A stretch of DNA of 64,000 bases from Tamilnaduibacter salinus (GTDB lineage: Bacteria > Pseudomonadota > Gammaproteobacteria > Pseudomonadales > Oleiphilaceae), in assembly GCF_003096655.1 (NCBI RefSeq), contig NZ_QEKQ01000001.1, forward strand, positions 248,001 to 312,000, written 5' to 3'. Made by a program: the position numbers and the translations under genes. The notes under the pieces were generated by a model. The model was not told the origin of the DNA. It saw only the letters and a list, made by a program, of their open reading frames with translations, and ran no database searches. Of the stretch, positions 23,625-31,983 are shown piece after piece (the first letter of the stretch is position 1; each line of letters starts with the position of its first letter).

Positions 23625-25337
23625 TCACCCACGTGATGCCGGCTCCTGCCGTGCAGGTACCGGCACCGGCCCTTCGCTTTCCCGCCATCCCAGTGCCCGC
23701 ACCGCCATTTCCCGCAGAATGCGACGTTTGATGCCCTTGTTCGTGGTGCCCGGCGCGGACCACCACCAGCCGTCGTGCTCCATTGCCTCGGCGGCCGCCA
23801 CAAAACGCGTGATGACCGCCTGCATGTCTTCCTCCGTGAAGTTGTGGCTGAAGATCAACCGGCCCGTGCCGGTCCAGGACAGCAACAGCCCCTCGGCTCG
23901 CAGGTAATACTGGAACATCCAGTTGTAGCGGCTTGGTCGCGTGTAAAGCACGCTCCAGATGGATACGAGATTCACCACGCGGACCGGCAGCTCGCGCTCC
24001 GCCAATGCGGCGTTCAGGCGCTCGGCCCACTCGTACCACTGGCGACGCAGGGCCGGGTACCCTTCGCGGATGTCCGGTGCCTCGATGCGCTCAAGAAACA
24101 CGTTCATACAGCCCATCACATGCGGGTGGGAGTTAAAGGTGCCGCGGGCGAAGCAGACATCGGTCGGGCGGTCCTCCCGGTAGCGTTTCATCAGGTCCTG
24201 CCGGCCGGTCAGCACGCCCACTGGCAGGCCGCCGCCCAGTGTCTTGCCGTAGGTGACCATGTCGGCCCGCACGCCGAAGTATTCCTGGGCGCCGCCCCAG
24301 GCCAGCCGGAAGCCGGAAAAGATCTCGTCGAAGATCAGCACAATGCCGCGCTCGGTGCACACCTCGCGCAGCGTATGCAGCCACTGCCGATAGGGCTCGG
24401 GGTCGAAGTGGCAGTGGCGGTCACTGGCGGCGAGCGTCGCATCCCCTGGTGCGCCGCCGTTGGGATGCAGCGCCTGGAAGGGGCTCACCAGCACGCAGGC
24501 AATGTCGTCCCGGGTGCGCAGCACGGTCAGTGTGTCCTCGTCCATATCCTTGAGGGTGTACACATCGTCCACCTGCCGCTGGGTCCCAATGCCCGGCTGA
24601 ACGCCGTCCCACCAACCGTGGTAGGCACCGCAGAAACGCACCAGATGAGAGCGGCGGGTGTGGTACCGGGCCAGCCGGGCCGCCTGCATGACCGCCTCGG
24701 TGCCGGACATGTGGAACGACACCTCGTCCTGCCCCGAGAGCGCCCGGATGCGCTGCACGTTGTCGGCCACCAGCGGATGATAGGTGCCAAGAACCGGCCC
24801 GAGGGCCTCGACGCGGCGGAACCCCTCGGCCATGCAGTCCTTGTAGAAGTCGTACCCGAAGACATTGACGCCATAGGAGCCGGAGAGATCGTAATGCCAG
24901 TGGCCGTCCAGATCCTGGATCTGAACACCGGACGACGCCTCCGCCACCATGCCCTGCGGCAGATGCTCGCGCACCTGGCGGCGGAACTGGAACGGCACCC
25001 GATAGCGGTTCACGAACCCGACGTCGGACAGCCCTTTTTCCAGAGACTGGGTGACCGCCCGGGATCGGGGAGACCGGTCGCGGAACAGCATGGCCAGACG
25101 CAGAAAGGCGCCCCGGCGCCGGCTGGCCACCTCCGGCGGCGCGCCATCGCAGTCAAAGAACCCATCGCCGGTGAACTCGTAGAACGGCACAAGCCGCGCC
25201 ACGCGCCGCGCCATCTTCGAATGGCCCTGAAGCGACGGGTGCTTGGCGCGGGACAGCCGCAGCCGGATCTGAGCGCGGCGGGCGAGAATGAGTACGGCCG
25301 CCAGCGCAAGGAGGGTAATCACCACGGTTGATGCCAT
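23625..25337 (-). CDS. class III PLP-dependent aminotransferase with N-terminal membrane anchor
   Basis: This 570-residue protein begins with a hydrophobic helix (about residues 4-19) and a basic, arginine-rich stretch. About 100 residues then precede a class III aminotransferase domain like glutamate-1-semialdehyde aminomutase. PLP landmarks are MSGTEAVMQAARLAR, CGAYHGWWDG, LIFDEIFSGFRLAWGG with the PLP-pyridine Asp, and YGKTLGGGLPVG with the Schiff-base Lys near residue 365. The anchor and extra N-terminal domain are not usual for GSA aminotransferases, so it is probably not hemL. The neighbouring genes deal with phospholipids, so a lipid or envelope amine is a guess only. Confidence 0.8.
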   Translation of the reverse strand: MASTVVITLLALAAVLILARRAQIRLRLSRAKHPSLQGHSKMARRVARLVPFYEFTGDGFFDCDGAPPEVASRRRGAFLRLAMLFRDRSPRSRAVTQSLEKGLSDVGFVNRYRVPFQFRRQVREHLPQGMVAEASSGVQIQDLDGHWHYDLSGSYGVNVFGYDFYKDCMAEGFRRVEALGPVLGTYHPLVADNVQRIRALSGQDEVSFHMSGTEAVMQAARLARYHTRRSHLVRFCGAYHGWWDGVQPGIGTQRQVDDVYTLKDMDEDTLTVLRTRDDIACVLVSPFQALHPNGGAPGDATLAASDRHCHFDPEPYRQWLHTLREVCTERGIVLIFDEIFSGFRLAWGGAQEYFGVRADMVTYGKTLGGGLPVGVLTGRQDLMKRYREDRPTDVCFARGTFNSHPHVMGCMNVFLERIEAPDIREGYPALRRQWYEWAERLNAALAERELPVRVVNLVSIWSVLYTRPSRYNWMFQYYLRAEGLLLSWTGTGRLIFSHNFTEEDMQAVITRFVAAAEAMEHDGWWWSAPGTTNKGIKRRILREMAVRALGWRESEGPVPVPARQEPASRG

Positions 25338-25488
25338 ATCGGCCTCCCTTGAACATGGTTGTGACCGTTCAGCGTGCGCGAGGAATGTGAGAACCGTATG
25401 ACAGGATCGTCAGGTTCGGAGCATGGAAATCGCCGCTGTGCCATGCGATGCTGAGCGCGGTTTCTGAACACGATGGGAGGTATCCACG

Positions 25489-25977
25489 ATGAACAATGCC
25501 TGGCACCGAGTGGCCGTTGCCGCGCTGCTGAGCGGGTCGCTGATGGCCGGCCCTGTGATGGCGGAGAAGGGCGCGGAACCGCCTCCCAGCATGGAGGACC
25601 TGCAGCAGGACATTCTGTCCCTGACGGAAAAGCTTCAGGACTTCGGTGCGGAGAAACACCAGGAGGCACTGGCGCAGCTCAAAAAGACGTTGGATGAACT
25701 GGACGGGCGCATCGCTGAACTGGAGAAGCAGCTCCAGAACAACTGGGACGCCATGAGCGACCAGGCCCGCGAAGACGCCCAACAGGGCCTCGACGAGCTG
25801 CGAGACCGGCGAGCGACGCTGAGCCGCTGGTACGAACGCCTGCAGGGTGACTCCGCCGAGGCCTGGAACAACATCCAGAAAGACGTTGAAGACGCCTATA
25901 AGGCCTTCTCCGAAGCCTGGGAAGAGCGCCGTCAGGCCCCGTCCAATGACTCGTCAAACCGGCAGCAGAGCATCTGA
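25489..25977 (+). CDS. secreted coiled-coil protein of unknown function
   Basis: This 162-residue protein has a cleavable signal (to about residue 25, LMAGPVMA). The rest is nearly all charged heptad-type helix, with segments such as [20 protein letters not shown] and [19 protein letters not shown], then a polar tail. It resembles small apolipoprotein-like or stress-induced helical proteins, but no family is assigned. Its stop overlaps the csaA start (TGATG), so the two are co-transcribed. Confidence 0.75.
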   Translation: MNNAWHRVAVAALLSGSLMAGPVMAEKGAEPPPSMEDLQQDILSLTEKLQDFGAEKHQEALAQLKKTLDELDGRIAELEKQLQNNWDAMSDQAREDAQQGLDELRDRRATLSRWYERLQGDSAEAWNNIQKDVEDAYKAFSEAWEERRQAPSNDSSNRQQSI

Positions 25978-26312
25978 TGACGATTGACTGGTCCGACTTC
26001 GAGAAAGTTGAGATGCGCGTCGGTACCGTGATCGCGGTGGAGGACTTCCCCGAGGCGCGCAAACCCGCCTACCGCCTGCGCGTCGACTTCGGCCCCGAGG
26101 TGGGCGTGCGCCAGTCCAGCGCCCAGGTTACCGATCTTTATGAGCGCGACCAGCTTGTGGGCAAACAGGTGGTCGCCGTGGTCAACTTTCCGCCCAAACA
26201 GATCGGCCCGATGATGTCCGAGTGCCTGGTCACCGGGTTTCACCGGGAGGACGGCAGCGTCGTCCTCACCACGCCGGATGCAGAGGTGCCCAACGGGGCC
26301 CGTCTCGCCTGA
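25977..26312 (+). CDS. csaA: tRNA-binding domain protein CsaA
   Basis: This 111-residue single OB-fold tRNA-binding domain matches CsaA, with the starting block [19 protein letters not shown], the R[15 protein letters not shown] strand, and [20 protein letters not shown]. CsaA forms dimers that bind tRNA and has chaperone-like activity in Bacillus. It overlaps the coiled-coil gene by one base and converges on the DUF4124 gene with four bases between stops. Confidence 0.93.
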   Translation: MTIDWSDFEKVEMRVGTVIAVEDFPEARKPAYRLRVDFGPEVGVRQSSAQVTDLYERDQLVGKQVVAVVNFPPKQIGPMMSECLVTGFHREDGSVVLTTPDAEVPNGARLA

Positions 26313-26316
26313 CCGC

Positions 26317-26757
26317 TTAACCGCACTCCTTCTCATACCGCGCCCGGTTGCGCTCACGCAGCGCCTGGGCCTTTTCCTCGCTGAGGTATTCCCGCTCACC
26401 GTTCTCCGTGATCCGGTAGAACCGTGACACGCTCTTCTGGTGCTTGATGTAACCGCTCAGCTTCTTGCACCGCTTCGCCTGCTTGGCCGCTTCCGCCTCG
26501 GCCTGGCGTCGCTCCTCACGTTCGGCTTCGCGCGCCTCGCGACGCTCCTCCAGAAACTGGTTTAGCTTTTCCTGCCGATCCCGGTCGGTGCCCACGGGCT
26601 CTGCTGTGTTGATCGAGACGCTTTTGGATGACTGGGATTGGGGCGGGCGGTCACCAAAGTGGGTCCGGCCGTTTTCATCGGTCCATTGGTATACCTCGGC
26701 TGCGGCGAGGGTGGGGAACAGGCACAGAGTCAGTGCCAGAATCGTTTCCTTACGCAT
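26317..26757 (-). CDS. DUF4124 domain-containing exported protein
   Basis: This 146-residue protein has the signal peptide MRKETILALTLCLFPTLAAA. The DUF4124 block is directly behind it (VYQWTDENGRTHFGDRPP). A long Arg/Glu-rich helix follows at about residues 60-95. A C-terminal part has two Cys (residue ~97 and the penultimate position). This layout is common among gammaproteobacterial periplasmic proteins of unknown role. Confidence 0.85.
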   Translation of the reverse strand: MRKETILALTLCLFPTLAAAEVYQWTDENGRTHFGDRPPQSQSSKSVSINTAEPVGTDRDRQEKLNQFLEERREAREAEREERRQAEAEAAKQAKRCKKLSGYIKHQKSVSRFYRITENGEREYLSEEKAQALRERNRARYEKECG

Positions 26758-26884
26758 AATCGACTTCCTGATTCACAACTGGCGGATACAGTGTAGCGGA
26801 TACCACCACAGAAAATCGTGTCATTGTCGTGCTTTCCCGCTTGTGTATGCTTTTCGCACGACGTATCGAGTAAAGGAAAACACT

Positions 26885-27373
26885 GTGTCCGACTATCACA
26901 TCCGAAAGGCCACCGATGCCGACGTGGCCACCATCCTGCGGTTCATCCGCGAGCTGGCGATCTATGAAGAAGCCGAGCACGAGGTGGAGGCCACGGAAGC
27001 CTCGCTGGCCGACTCCCTGTTCGGGCCGGATTCCGTCACCCACGCCGTGCTCTGCGAGAAGGGTGGGAAGCCGGTCGGTTTCGCCGTCTACTTCTTCAAC
27101 TACTCCACCTGGAAAGCCCGCCACGGCCTGTTCCTGGAAGACCTATTCGTCACACCATCGGAGCGCGGCGGCGGTGCCGGCAAACAACTGCTGCAATACC
27201 TCGCCAGCGTGGCGGTCGAACGCGGCTGCGCCCGGTTCGAATGGAACGTACTGGACTGGAACGAACCCGCCATTCGCTTCTACGAATCCCTCGGCGCTCG
27301 CCCGCAGAGCGAATGGGTCGGGTACCGGATGACGGGCAAGGCGCTTGAGGATCTGGCGGCAGGCGGCCGCTGA
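26885..27373 (+). CDS. GNAT family N-acetyltransferase
   Basis: This 162-residue acetyltransferase is similar over its length to the diamine/thialysine acetyltransferase branch: YHIRKATDADVATILRFI, YFFNYSTWKARHGLFLEDLFV, and the acetyl-CoA loop in SERGGGAGKQLL followed by VLDWNEPAIRFYESLGA. The acceptor could be a polyamine or lysine derivative. The GTG at 26885 is preferred because an AAGGA site lies just upstream; the frame extends upstream without a better start. A palindromic repeat unit sits immediately after the stop. Confidence 0.88.
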   Translation: MSDYHIRKATDADVATILRFIRELAIYEEAEHEVEATEASLADSLFGPDSVTHAVLCEKGGKPVGFAVYFFNYSTWKARHGLFLEDLFVTPSERGGGAGKQLLQYLASVAVERGCARFEWNVLDWNEPAIRFYESLGARPQSEWVGYRMTGKALEDLAAGGR

Positions 27374-27375
27374 AA

Positions 27376-27420
27376 TGTCGCCGATGTCTCCGACTTCGGA
27401 GCCGCCCGCAGGGCGGCCGG
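27376..27420 (+). repeat. dispersed palindromic repeat unit
   Basis: This unit has the same head as the 22.7-kb pair (one mismatch) with the inner hairpin CTCCGACTTCGGAG. A second hairpin GCCGCCC-GCA-GGGCGGC follows, whose stem differs from other copies but pairs perfectly. It directly follows the acetyltransferase stop and may act as its transcription end. Confidence 0.85.
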
Positions 27421-27454
27421 TCTGCGCCCCCATCCTAGGTGCATGCCAGGTCGG

Positions 27455-27727
27455 CTACGTGTCCTCGTGCAACCGTCCTTCGACGTACTTGTGGAGGATG
27501 CTGGCAACCAGCGTCTGATAGGGAATGCCTTCGACCAGCGCTTTTTTCTGTAGCCCGCGAAGGTCCTTGGAAGACAGCCTGATGTTGATGCGGGCATCCT
27601 TTCTGAACATGGCTTCGGCGTACTGCTGATGCCGTTCTTTACGACCCTCAACGTCGGGGGCCCGCTGCAACTCGCCGGCATCGAACGCGTCCAGAATGTC
27701 CTGCTCTTCTTTGTCCAGCCTGTTCAT
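27455..27727 (-). CDS. brnA: BrnA/CopG-type antitoxin
   Basis: This 90-residue protein has an acidic N-terminal half. A C-terminal ribbon-helix-helix follows with INIRLSSKDLRGLQKKALVEG, then PYQTLVASILHKYVEG. It is the antitoxin of the adjacent BrnT-like RNase toxin; it should bind the toxin and repress the shared promoter. The start overlaps the toxin stop by four bases, as in known BrnTA operons. A second, truncated copy of its last 18 codons is present at 28168-28224. Confidence 0.85.
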   Translation of the reverse strand: MNRLDKEEQDILDAFDAGELQRAPDVEGRKERHQQYAEAMFRKDARINIRLSSKDLRGLQKKALVEGIPYQTLVASILHKYVEGRLHEDT

Positions 27728-28002
27728 TTCGGACCTCCCAAATAGGTCTTGGTCGCCTTCCGGCTCGGAATGATCGTTTTCAGAAAAACGTCATCCTCGG
27801 ATTCGACGAAGGGCACGAGATAGGCGTATCCCTCTATCTCAACCACATGAAGTCGTTGGCCAGGATACCGCTCCTGATTCGGATGCTCGAATGTATCCAG
27901 AATTCCCCCTATCGAGATGCACAACACCACATCCTCGAACGAGATGTCCCTTTCTTTTTGGAGAAGCCTGTTCTTCTCCGGGTTCCATGTCATCGGCTTC
28001 AT
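27724..28002 (-). CDS. brnT: BrnT family toxin (RNase)
   Basis: This 92-residue protein has the BrnT layout: W-x2-EKN-x2-L, then ERDISFEDVVLCISIGGILD, a central VEIEGYAYLVPFVE strand, and the C-terminal TIIPSRKATKTYL corresponding to the R-x-IS-x-RKA motif. BrnT toxins cleave RNA and stop growth until neutralised by BrnA. It is the first gene of the pair, consistent with BrnTA order. The pair is bracketed by two copies of the dispersed repeat plus antitoxin 3' sequence. Confidence 0.82.
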   Translation of the reverse strand: MKPMTWNPEKNRLLQKERDISFEDVVLCISIGGILDTFEHPNQERYPGQRLHVVEIEGYAYLVPFVESEDDVFLKTIIPSRKATKTYLGGPK

Positions 28003-28094
28003 GAGTGGATTTTAGCACGTTGTGTGCTTTTTGTGCTCAGGCTTTGACGGAGTGCGTAGTGGGCGGGCGAACGGAGTAGGGAGGCGCAGTGACA

Positions 28095-28139
28095 TGTAGC
28101 CGATGTCTCCGACTTCGGAGTCGCCCGCAGGGCGACCGG
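28095..28139 (+). repeat. dispersed palindromic repeat unit
   Basis: This copy has the full constant head and hairpin CTCCGACTTCGGAG, then GTCGCCC-GCA-GGGCGAC. Similarity to the 27376 copy continues about 80 bases downstream into antitoxin-like sequence, so repeat and antitoxin tail were duplicated as one block. Confidence 0.85.
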
Positions 28140-28167
28140 TCCGCGTCTTCATCCAGGGGGCGCTACG

Positions 28168-28224
28168 GCTCTTCGTGCAACCGCCCTTCGACGTCCTTGT
28201 GGAGGATGCGGGCAACCTGTGCCT
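28168..28224 (-). pseudogene. truncated brnA antitoxin 3' end
   Basis: On the minus strand this reads QVARILHKDVEGRLHEEP then stop, aligning with LVASILHKYVEGRLHEDT at the end of the intact antitoxin. Nothing upstream of it is antitoxin-like, because the cheV coding region ends at 28223. It is a relic of a second BrnTA copy or of a recombination event. Confidence 0.75.
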
Positions 28225-29110
28225 AAGCCGACTCGCCAGCGCCCCGCAGAATGGCCGCCAGCAACTCGTCCGCATCGAACTTGGTCAGGGCCTCATCAGC
28301 ACCCACCTGATTGGCGTATTCGAGGCTCATCTGGCTGTTCAGCGACGTGTGGAGAATAATATAGGGCTGTTTCAGGGGCTGGTTGTCCCGCACATTGAAC
28401 GTGAGTTCGTAGCCGTCCAGCCCCGGCATTTCGATGTCGCTGACCAGAATGTCCACCGAGTGACCAAGCTCATCATCCCGGACCAGCATCTGCATGGCTT
28501 CGGAGCCGTTTGTGGCGGCCTGATAACGCACATCCAGCTGGTCCAACGCATCGCAGATCTGTTTCCGGGCGACCCGGGAGTCATCCACCAGCAGGATGTT
28601 CAGTGCCCGTAGCGCCTCTTTTTGGGGATACGTCAGCTCGATCACCTGGGGTGCCAAAGACTCGGGGTATACCCTGGCCAGTAGCAGTTCAACATCAATC
28701 AACTGAACGATCTCACCGTCCAGATCCAGAAGGCCGGTCACGAAGGCATGCTCGCCGAGCCCCCTGGGCGGTGGCATGACCTGTTTCCAGTCGGCCTCAA
28801 TGATCTTCCGAACACCTCGCACCAGAAAGCCCACTTCCTGACGCTGCACGTCGGCAATGATGATCGAGCCCCGCTCTCGTTCCTCCGGCGACAGGGGAGG
28901 CTGGCCGACGGCAGCGGCCATATCGATGACAGGCACTGCCGAGCCCCGAAACGTCGACGTCCCGATCACCGAAGGGTGGCTATGGGGCAGTCTGTTCAAG
29001 GGCGAAAACGGCAGTATTTCACGGATCTTGAGGGTGCCGAGTGCAAACAACCGAGTGCTCGAGAGATGGAACAGAAGCAGCTTCTGGATTTGTTGATCAT
29101 GGATCGACAT
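28223..29110 (-). CDS. cheV: chemotaxis protein CheV (CheW-REC)
   Basis: This 295-residue adaptor has an N-terminal CheW domain (about residues 5-155) and a C-terminal response-regulator receiver domain. The receiver shows ILLVDDS (172-178), phospho-acceptor D225 in VSDIEMPG and a conserved Thr in LHTSLN. CheV couples chemoreceptors to CheA and tunes the response by phosphorylation. No other chemotaxis gene is near. The 3' end abuts the antitoxin relic, suggesting this border has been rearranged. Confidence 0.93.
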   Translation of the reverse strand: MSIHDQQIQKLLLFHLSSTRLFALGTLKIREILPFSPLNRLPHSHPSVIGTSTFRGSAVPVIDMAAAVGQPPLSPEERERGSIIIADVQRQEVGFLVRGVRKIIEADWKQVMPPPRGLGEHAFVTGLLDLDGEIVQLIDVELLLARVYPESLAPQVIELTYPQKEALRALNILLVDDSRVARKQICDALDQLDVRYQAATNGSEAMQMLVRDDELGHSVDILVSDIEMPGLDGYELTFNVRDNQPLKQPYIILHTSLNSQMSLEYANQVGADEALTKFDADELLAAILRGAGESA

Positions 29111-29229
29111 AAGACGGGCCGCTCAACCTGTTCTGCACAATCAGAGTGACGATGTTCAACCAAGTTTGTCGTACGGGCCCGATGAGGACAAGGGAAGAGG
29201 GGAGCTTGTTCACCGCTGGGGGCAGCAGG

Positions 29230-29376
29230 TCACGTCAGCCCCATCGGGTATATCATTTTCCGCGCAAGATTAGCGATTCGGACGGGTTCCCCCATATCCA
29301 GAACAAAGACTTCTCCGTCTTCGCCAATACTGCCCGCCTGCAGCGCCAACTGACTGGCCTCTGGAATGGTCACAAA
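29230..29376 (-). pseudogene. fragment of a WbpM/CapD-type nucleotide-sugar dehydratase
   Basis: The minus frame reads FVTIPEASQLALQAG, then GEVFVLDMGEPVRIANLARKM. This is the highly conserved region just after the catalytic domain of membrane-bound WbpM-type 4,6-dehydratases. About 50 codons remain of a protein that is normally over 600 residues. It is joined in frame at its upstream side to the end of a glycosyltransferase fragment and stops shortly after the conserved block. Confidence 0.8.
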
Positions 29377-29400
29377 TAGCGGATGATATCCGGGTGCGTC

Positions 29401-29807
29401 CTCACCCGCCATAAGCCGACGCAGCAACGTCCATGTTGCATCGACGATGAACACCCCCATCACGGATGAGCCATCCTCAGAACAATTCCGGCTGATGCCA
29501 ACCCGCGATCAGTGCCAGGCCAGCCAGAATCAGCCCTATAAAACCGCTTCCAGTGTCGCCCACGAAGATTGTCGCAGAAGGAAAGTTCCAGACCAGAAAC
29601 CTCAGGCCCGTCATCGCCAGCACTCCTGAGAGTATAGCCAACGGGCCCGCTCCGCTCATTAACAGAAGGAAGCTTCCGCCCAGCCACAACTCCATAAACG
29701 CTTCAGCCGGGAGTAAATCATCAGCGTATAGCGTCGGAGCAACCCGGTGCCTCCCAGGTTTCGACGAACAGTAATGCAAGCTCGCCCGGGTGGTATGGGA
29801 GGTTCAT
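29401..29807 (-). pseudogene. decayed WecA/WbpL-type glycosyltransferase (family 4)
   Basis: Pieces of a polyprenyl-phosphate sugar-1-phosphate transferase occur in the right order but in different frames: an N-terminus MNLPYH..LALLFVETW, then TGLLRRYTL, then WNFPSATIFVGDTGSGFIG followed by a premature TGA, and finally GVFIVDATWTLLRRL. About 135 codons remain of roughly 340, so the middle is deleted and at least two frameshifts exist. Its start overlaps the stop of the upstream epimerase by one base, showing that the two were once an operon. Confidence 0.82.
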
Positions 29808-30781
29808 CATGAAGAGCCAGTCCCGTCCCGATTCTCCTGAACAACCGCCTTCAGCGCATCGTCAACGGAAACCGGTGGCGTCCAATCCAGCAGTTCCTGG
29901 GTCTTCGTCATATCAACCTGAAGCGACCCCGTTAGCCTTTTCATCGCTCCCCTTTTGCCAGCCAGTGCGGCCATCCATCGCAGCACACCGACTGGAAAAG
30001 GAAACAATCTCCCCCTTTGTCCATACGTCGAGGCAAGTCGCCGTAATAGGTCTGGCGTCGAAAGATCCTCTCCATCGCTGACCAGAAAGGTCTGATTGGC
30101 CGCTGCCGGGTGGTCCACGCAAGTCACCAGCAGATCCACTAGGTTGTCGATTGCCACAAAGCTTCGGCGGTTGTCTACGGACGCCAACGGTAAAGGCAAG
30201 CCCTTTTTCACCCAACTCAACAGAGCGCGAAAATTCCCCTTCACACCCGGGCCATACACCAGGACAGGCCGAATAATGACAATCTCCATGCCGGTTTCAC
30301 GCCCCAGGGCTTTCAAGGCTTCTTCCGCTTCCATCTTGGACTGGCCGTAAGCGTCTTCCGGGGCAGGGACATCATCCGCGTGGAATGGAGAATCTGGCAG
30401 GGTCTGTTCGCCGTTGACTTTGATGCTGCTGACATAGACAAATCGTTGCACACCGGCTTCAACGCCAATTTTTGCCAGCTCCAGGGTTCTTTCAACATTA
30501 ACTTGATAATACTCGGCAAAGGCATCGCTAGCCGCGTCCTTCAGAACATGAGCTAGTCCTGCGAGATGAATGATCACATTAGCATCCGCCAGCAGCCCCA
30601 ACTCTTCCTGCAGCGAATCCCATTGGACACAATGATTCGAGTTTTCACCAGAATTTCGACCGGACCGACTCACCTCTATCACATTGTCGCGACTCCAATG
30701 CCGCGACATGACGTCCAGTAGACGTCGGCCAATAAAACCGCTGCCGCCTGTGAGGATGACGTTCTTAACGGGATGCTCCAC
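29807..30781 (-). CDS. NAD-dependent nucleotide-sugar epimerase/dehydratase (WbpV-like)
   Basis: This 324-residue extended short-chain dehydrogenase has the NAD-binding loop TGGSGFIG (11-18) and the catalytic Y145-x3-K149 in DAYGQSKME. Members next to WbpL-type transferases make or epimerise the first sugar of an O-antigen unit (for example UDP-QuiNAc in Pseudomonas). The gene looks intact, but its partner transferase just downstream is ruined, so it is probably a survivor of a lost pathway. No strong promoter was seen upstream, where broken transposases begin. Confidence 0.85.
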   Translation of the reverse strand: MEHPVKNVILTGGSGFIGRRLLDVMSRHWSRDNVIEVSRSGRNSGENSNHCVQWDSLQEELGLLADANVIIHLAGLAHVLKDAASDAFAEYYQVNVERTLELAKIGVEAGVQRFVYVSSIKVNGEQTLPDSPFHADDVPAPEDAYGQSKMEAEEALKALGRETGMEIVIIRPVLVYGPGVKGNFRALLSWVKKGLPLPLASVDNRRSFVAIDNLVDLLVTCVDHPAAANQTFLVSDGEDLSTPDLLRRLASTYGQRGRLFPFPVGVLRWMAALAGKRGAMKRLTGSLQVDMTKTQELLDWTPPVSVDDALKAVVQENRDGTGSS

Positions 30782-30908
30782 AGTTGGAAAACTTCTCCAA
30801 GACCAATATTTCTGTAAAATCGGGACAGTTTACTAGTGGGTAAGAACGTAAGCGAGCATCATTTATGATTGAGCTGTCGTTCGCCAAGCTTATCGGATAT
30901 CTACACGC

Positions 30909-31145
30909 ATGCGCCACGATGACGGTCGTAAACTTGATCACAAAACATTAGAAGCCATTCGCGTTCGCGCCGTTCAACGAGTCATTGTTGGCGAGAGCCC
31001 GGAAGTCGTCATCAAAGCGCTTGGCATGAGCCGGGCCCGAATCTACGAATGGCTGGCTGCTTATCGAGAAGGCGGCTTTGACGCACTGAAGGCCAAACAG
31101 ATTTCCGGCCGTCCCAGGAAACTGAGCGGCGCTCAGATCCGGGAG
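30909..31145 (+). pseudogene. IS630-family transposase, N-terminal fragment
   Basis: About 79 codons encode a helix-turn-helix domain with segments GMSRARIYEWLAAYREGG and ISGRPRKLSGAQIRELA, typical of the start of IS630-family transposases. The DDE domain is missing: after about position 31145 the frame continues into the antisense of another transposase. The resulting 227-codon open frame is an artefact of the fusion. Confidence 0.75.
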
Positions 31146-31748
31146 CTTGCCAGAAGACCGCGTGGATTGCGCATCCAGTACGGCCGAGCTGGGCGTGGCG
31201 GCGCGGCCCTCTCGCTCGCGCCACTGTTCTCGCAGACGATCATGCATCGCCTCAAACTTGCCCGCCTTGCTCCACCGGCGGAAGGACTTATACACGTTAT
31301 CCCAGTGCGGAAACTCCTTGGGAAGCATACGCCAGGAGCAGCTCGTTCGAACGACATAACAGCAGGCATCGACAATCGCTCTGCGACTGTGAGTGGGAGG
31401 CAGGCCCTGGCCGCCCGGCTTCTCGAACAGATCCGCCACCAATTCCCCTTCGACATCCGTCAGGCAGCTCGGATAAAGCTGCTCGGGGGCTTGGCTGCGG
31501 CGAGCCTCAGTGTAGCCGTAACGCTGCGTCTTCGGTCTTTCGGCGGGCTTGACCAAGGCGTGCTCGCGCTTCACGCCCGCCTCGCGCAATGAGCGACGAA
31601 CGGTCGCCGGATGAACCGTACGGCCCAGGCGCTCACTTACCAGTGCGGTAATTTCATCCAGCGTCGCGAGCGGGTTCGAAGCAACAATCTCGAGCAAAAG
31701 CTCGTGTTTGTCTGGCCCCAAGAGCTTGGGACGGCCTGTCTTCGACAC
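31146..31748 (-). pseudogene. IS5-family transposase with N-terminal winged helix, truncated
   Basis: From the ATG at 31748 the frame encodes a winged-helix region (TLDEITALVSERLGRTVHPA). An IS5-type body follows with YPSCLTDVEGELVADLF, YVVRTSCSWRMLPKEFP and the first catalytic Asp in VLDAQSTRSS. The sequence then runs into the antisense of the IS630 fragment, so the second Asp and the Glu are gone. The element is inactive. Confidence 0.8.
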
Positions 31749-31825
31749 TCTGTCAGCGTTGTGATTTGGTCAATCAGTTGAAGCCAGCATCACACAATGT
31801 TTTGTTTACACCCTTTGAGTTCGAT

Positions 31826-31983
31826 GGCAAAACGGGACCTCGCTCTCTGTCGACTTTGCGCCAATTGTACAAGATCGCGGTGCTGATGCCTTCCTAGCTG
31901 GCCAGTTTGGCCATCGTCAGGCTACGAGGTGGTACCGTCTTCTGGAGAACGGCTTCCTTACGTTCCGGTGAATAATGGGGCAT
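31826..31983 (-). pseudogene. IS3-family OrfA remnant
   Basis: The minus strand reads MPHYSPERKEAVLQKTVPP, then TMAKLAS, a TAG stop, then EGISTAILYNWRKVDRERG. This matches the helix-turn-helix OrfA of IS3-family elements, with one in-frame stop in the middle. No OrfB follows. Together with the two fragments to the left it makes an insertion-sequence graveyard. Confidence 0.75.

Noticed and set aside
23775-25331. A 518-codon open frame opposite the class III aminotransferase
   Set aside because: The minus-strand gene has full PLP-enzyme motifs; the opposite frame has the His/Gly/Gln/Arg-rich composition typical of an antisense shadow in GC-rich DNA.
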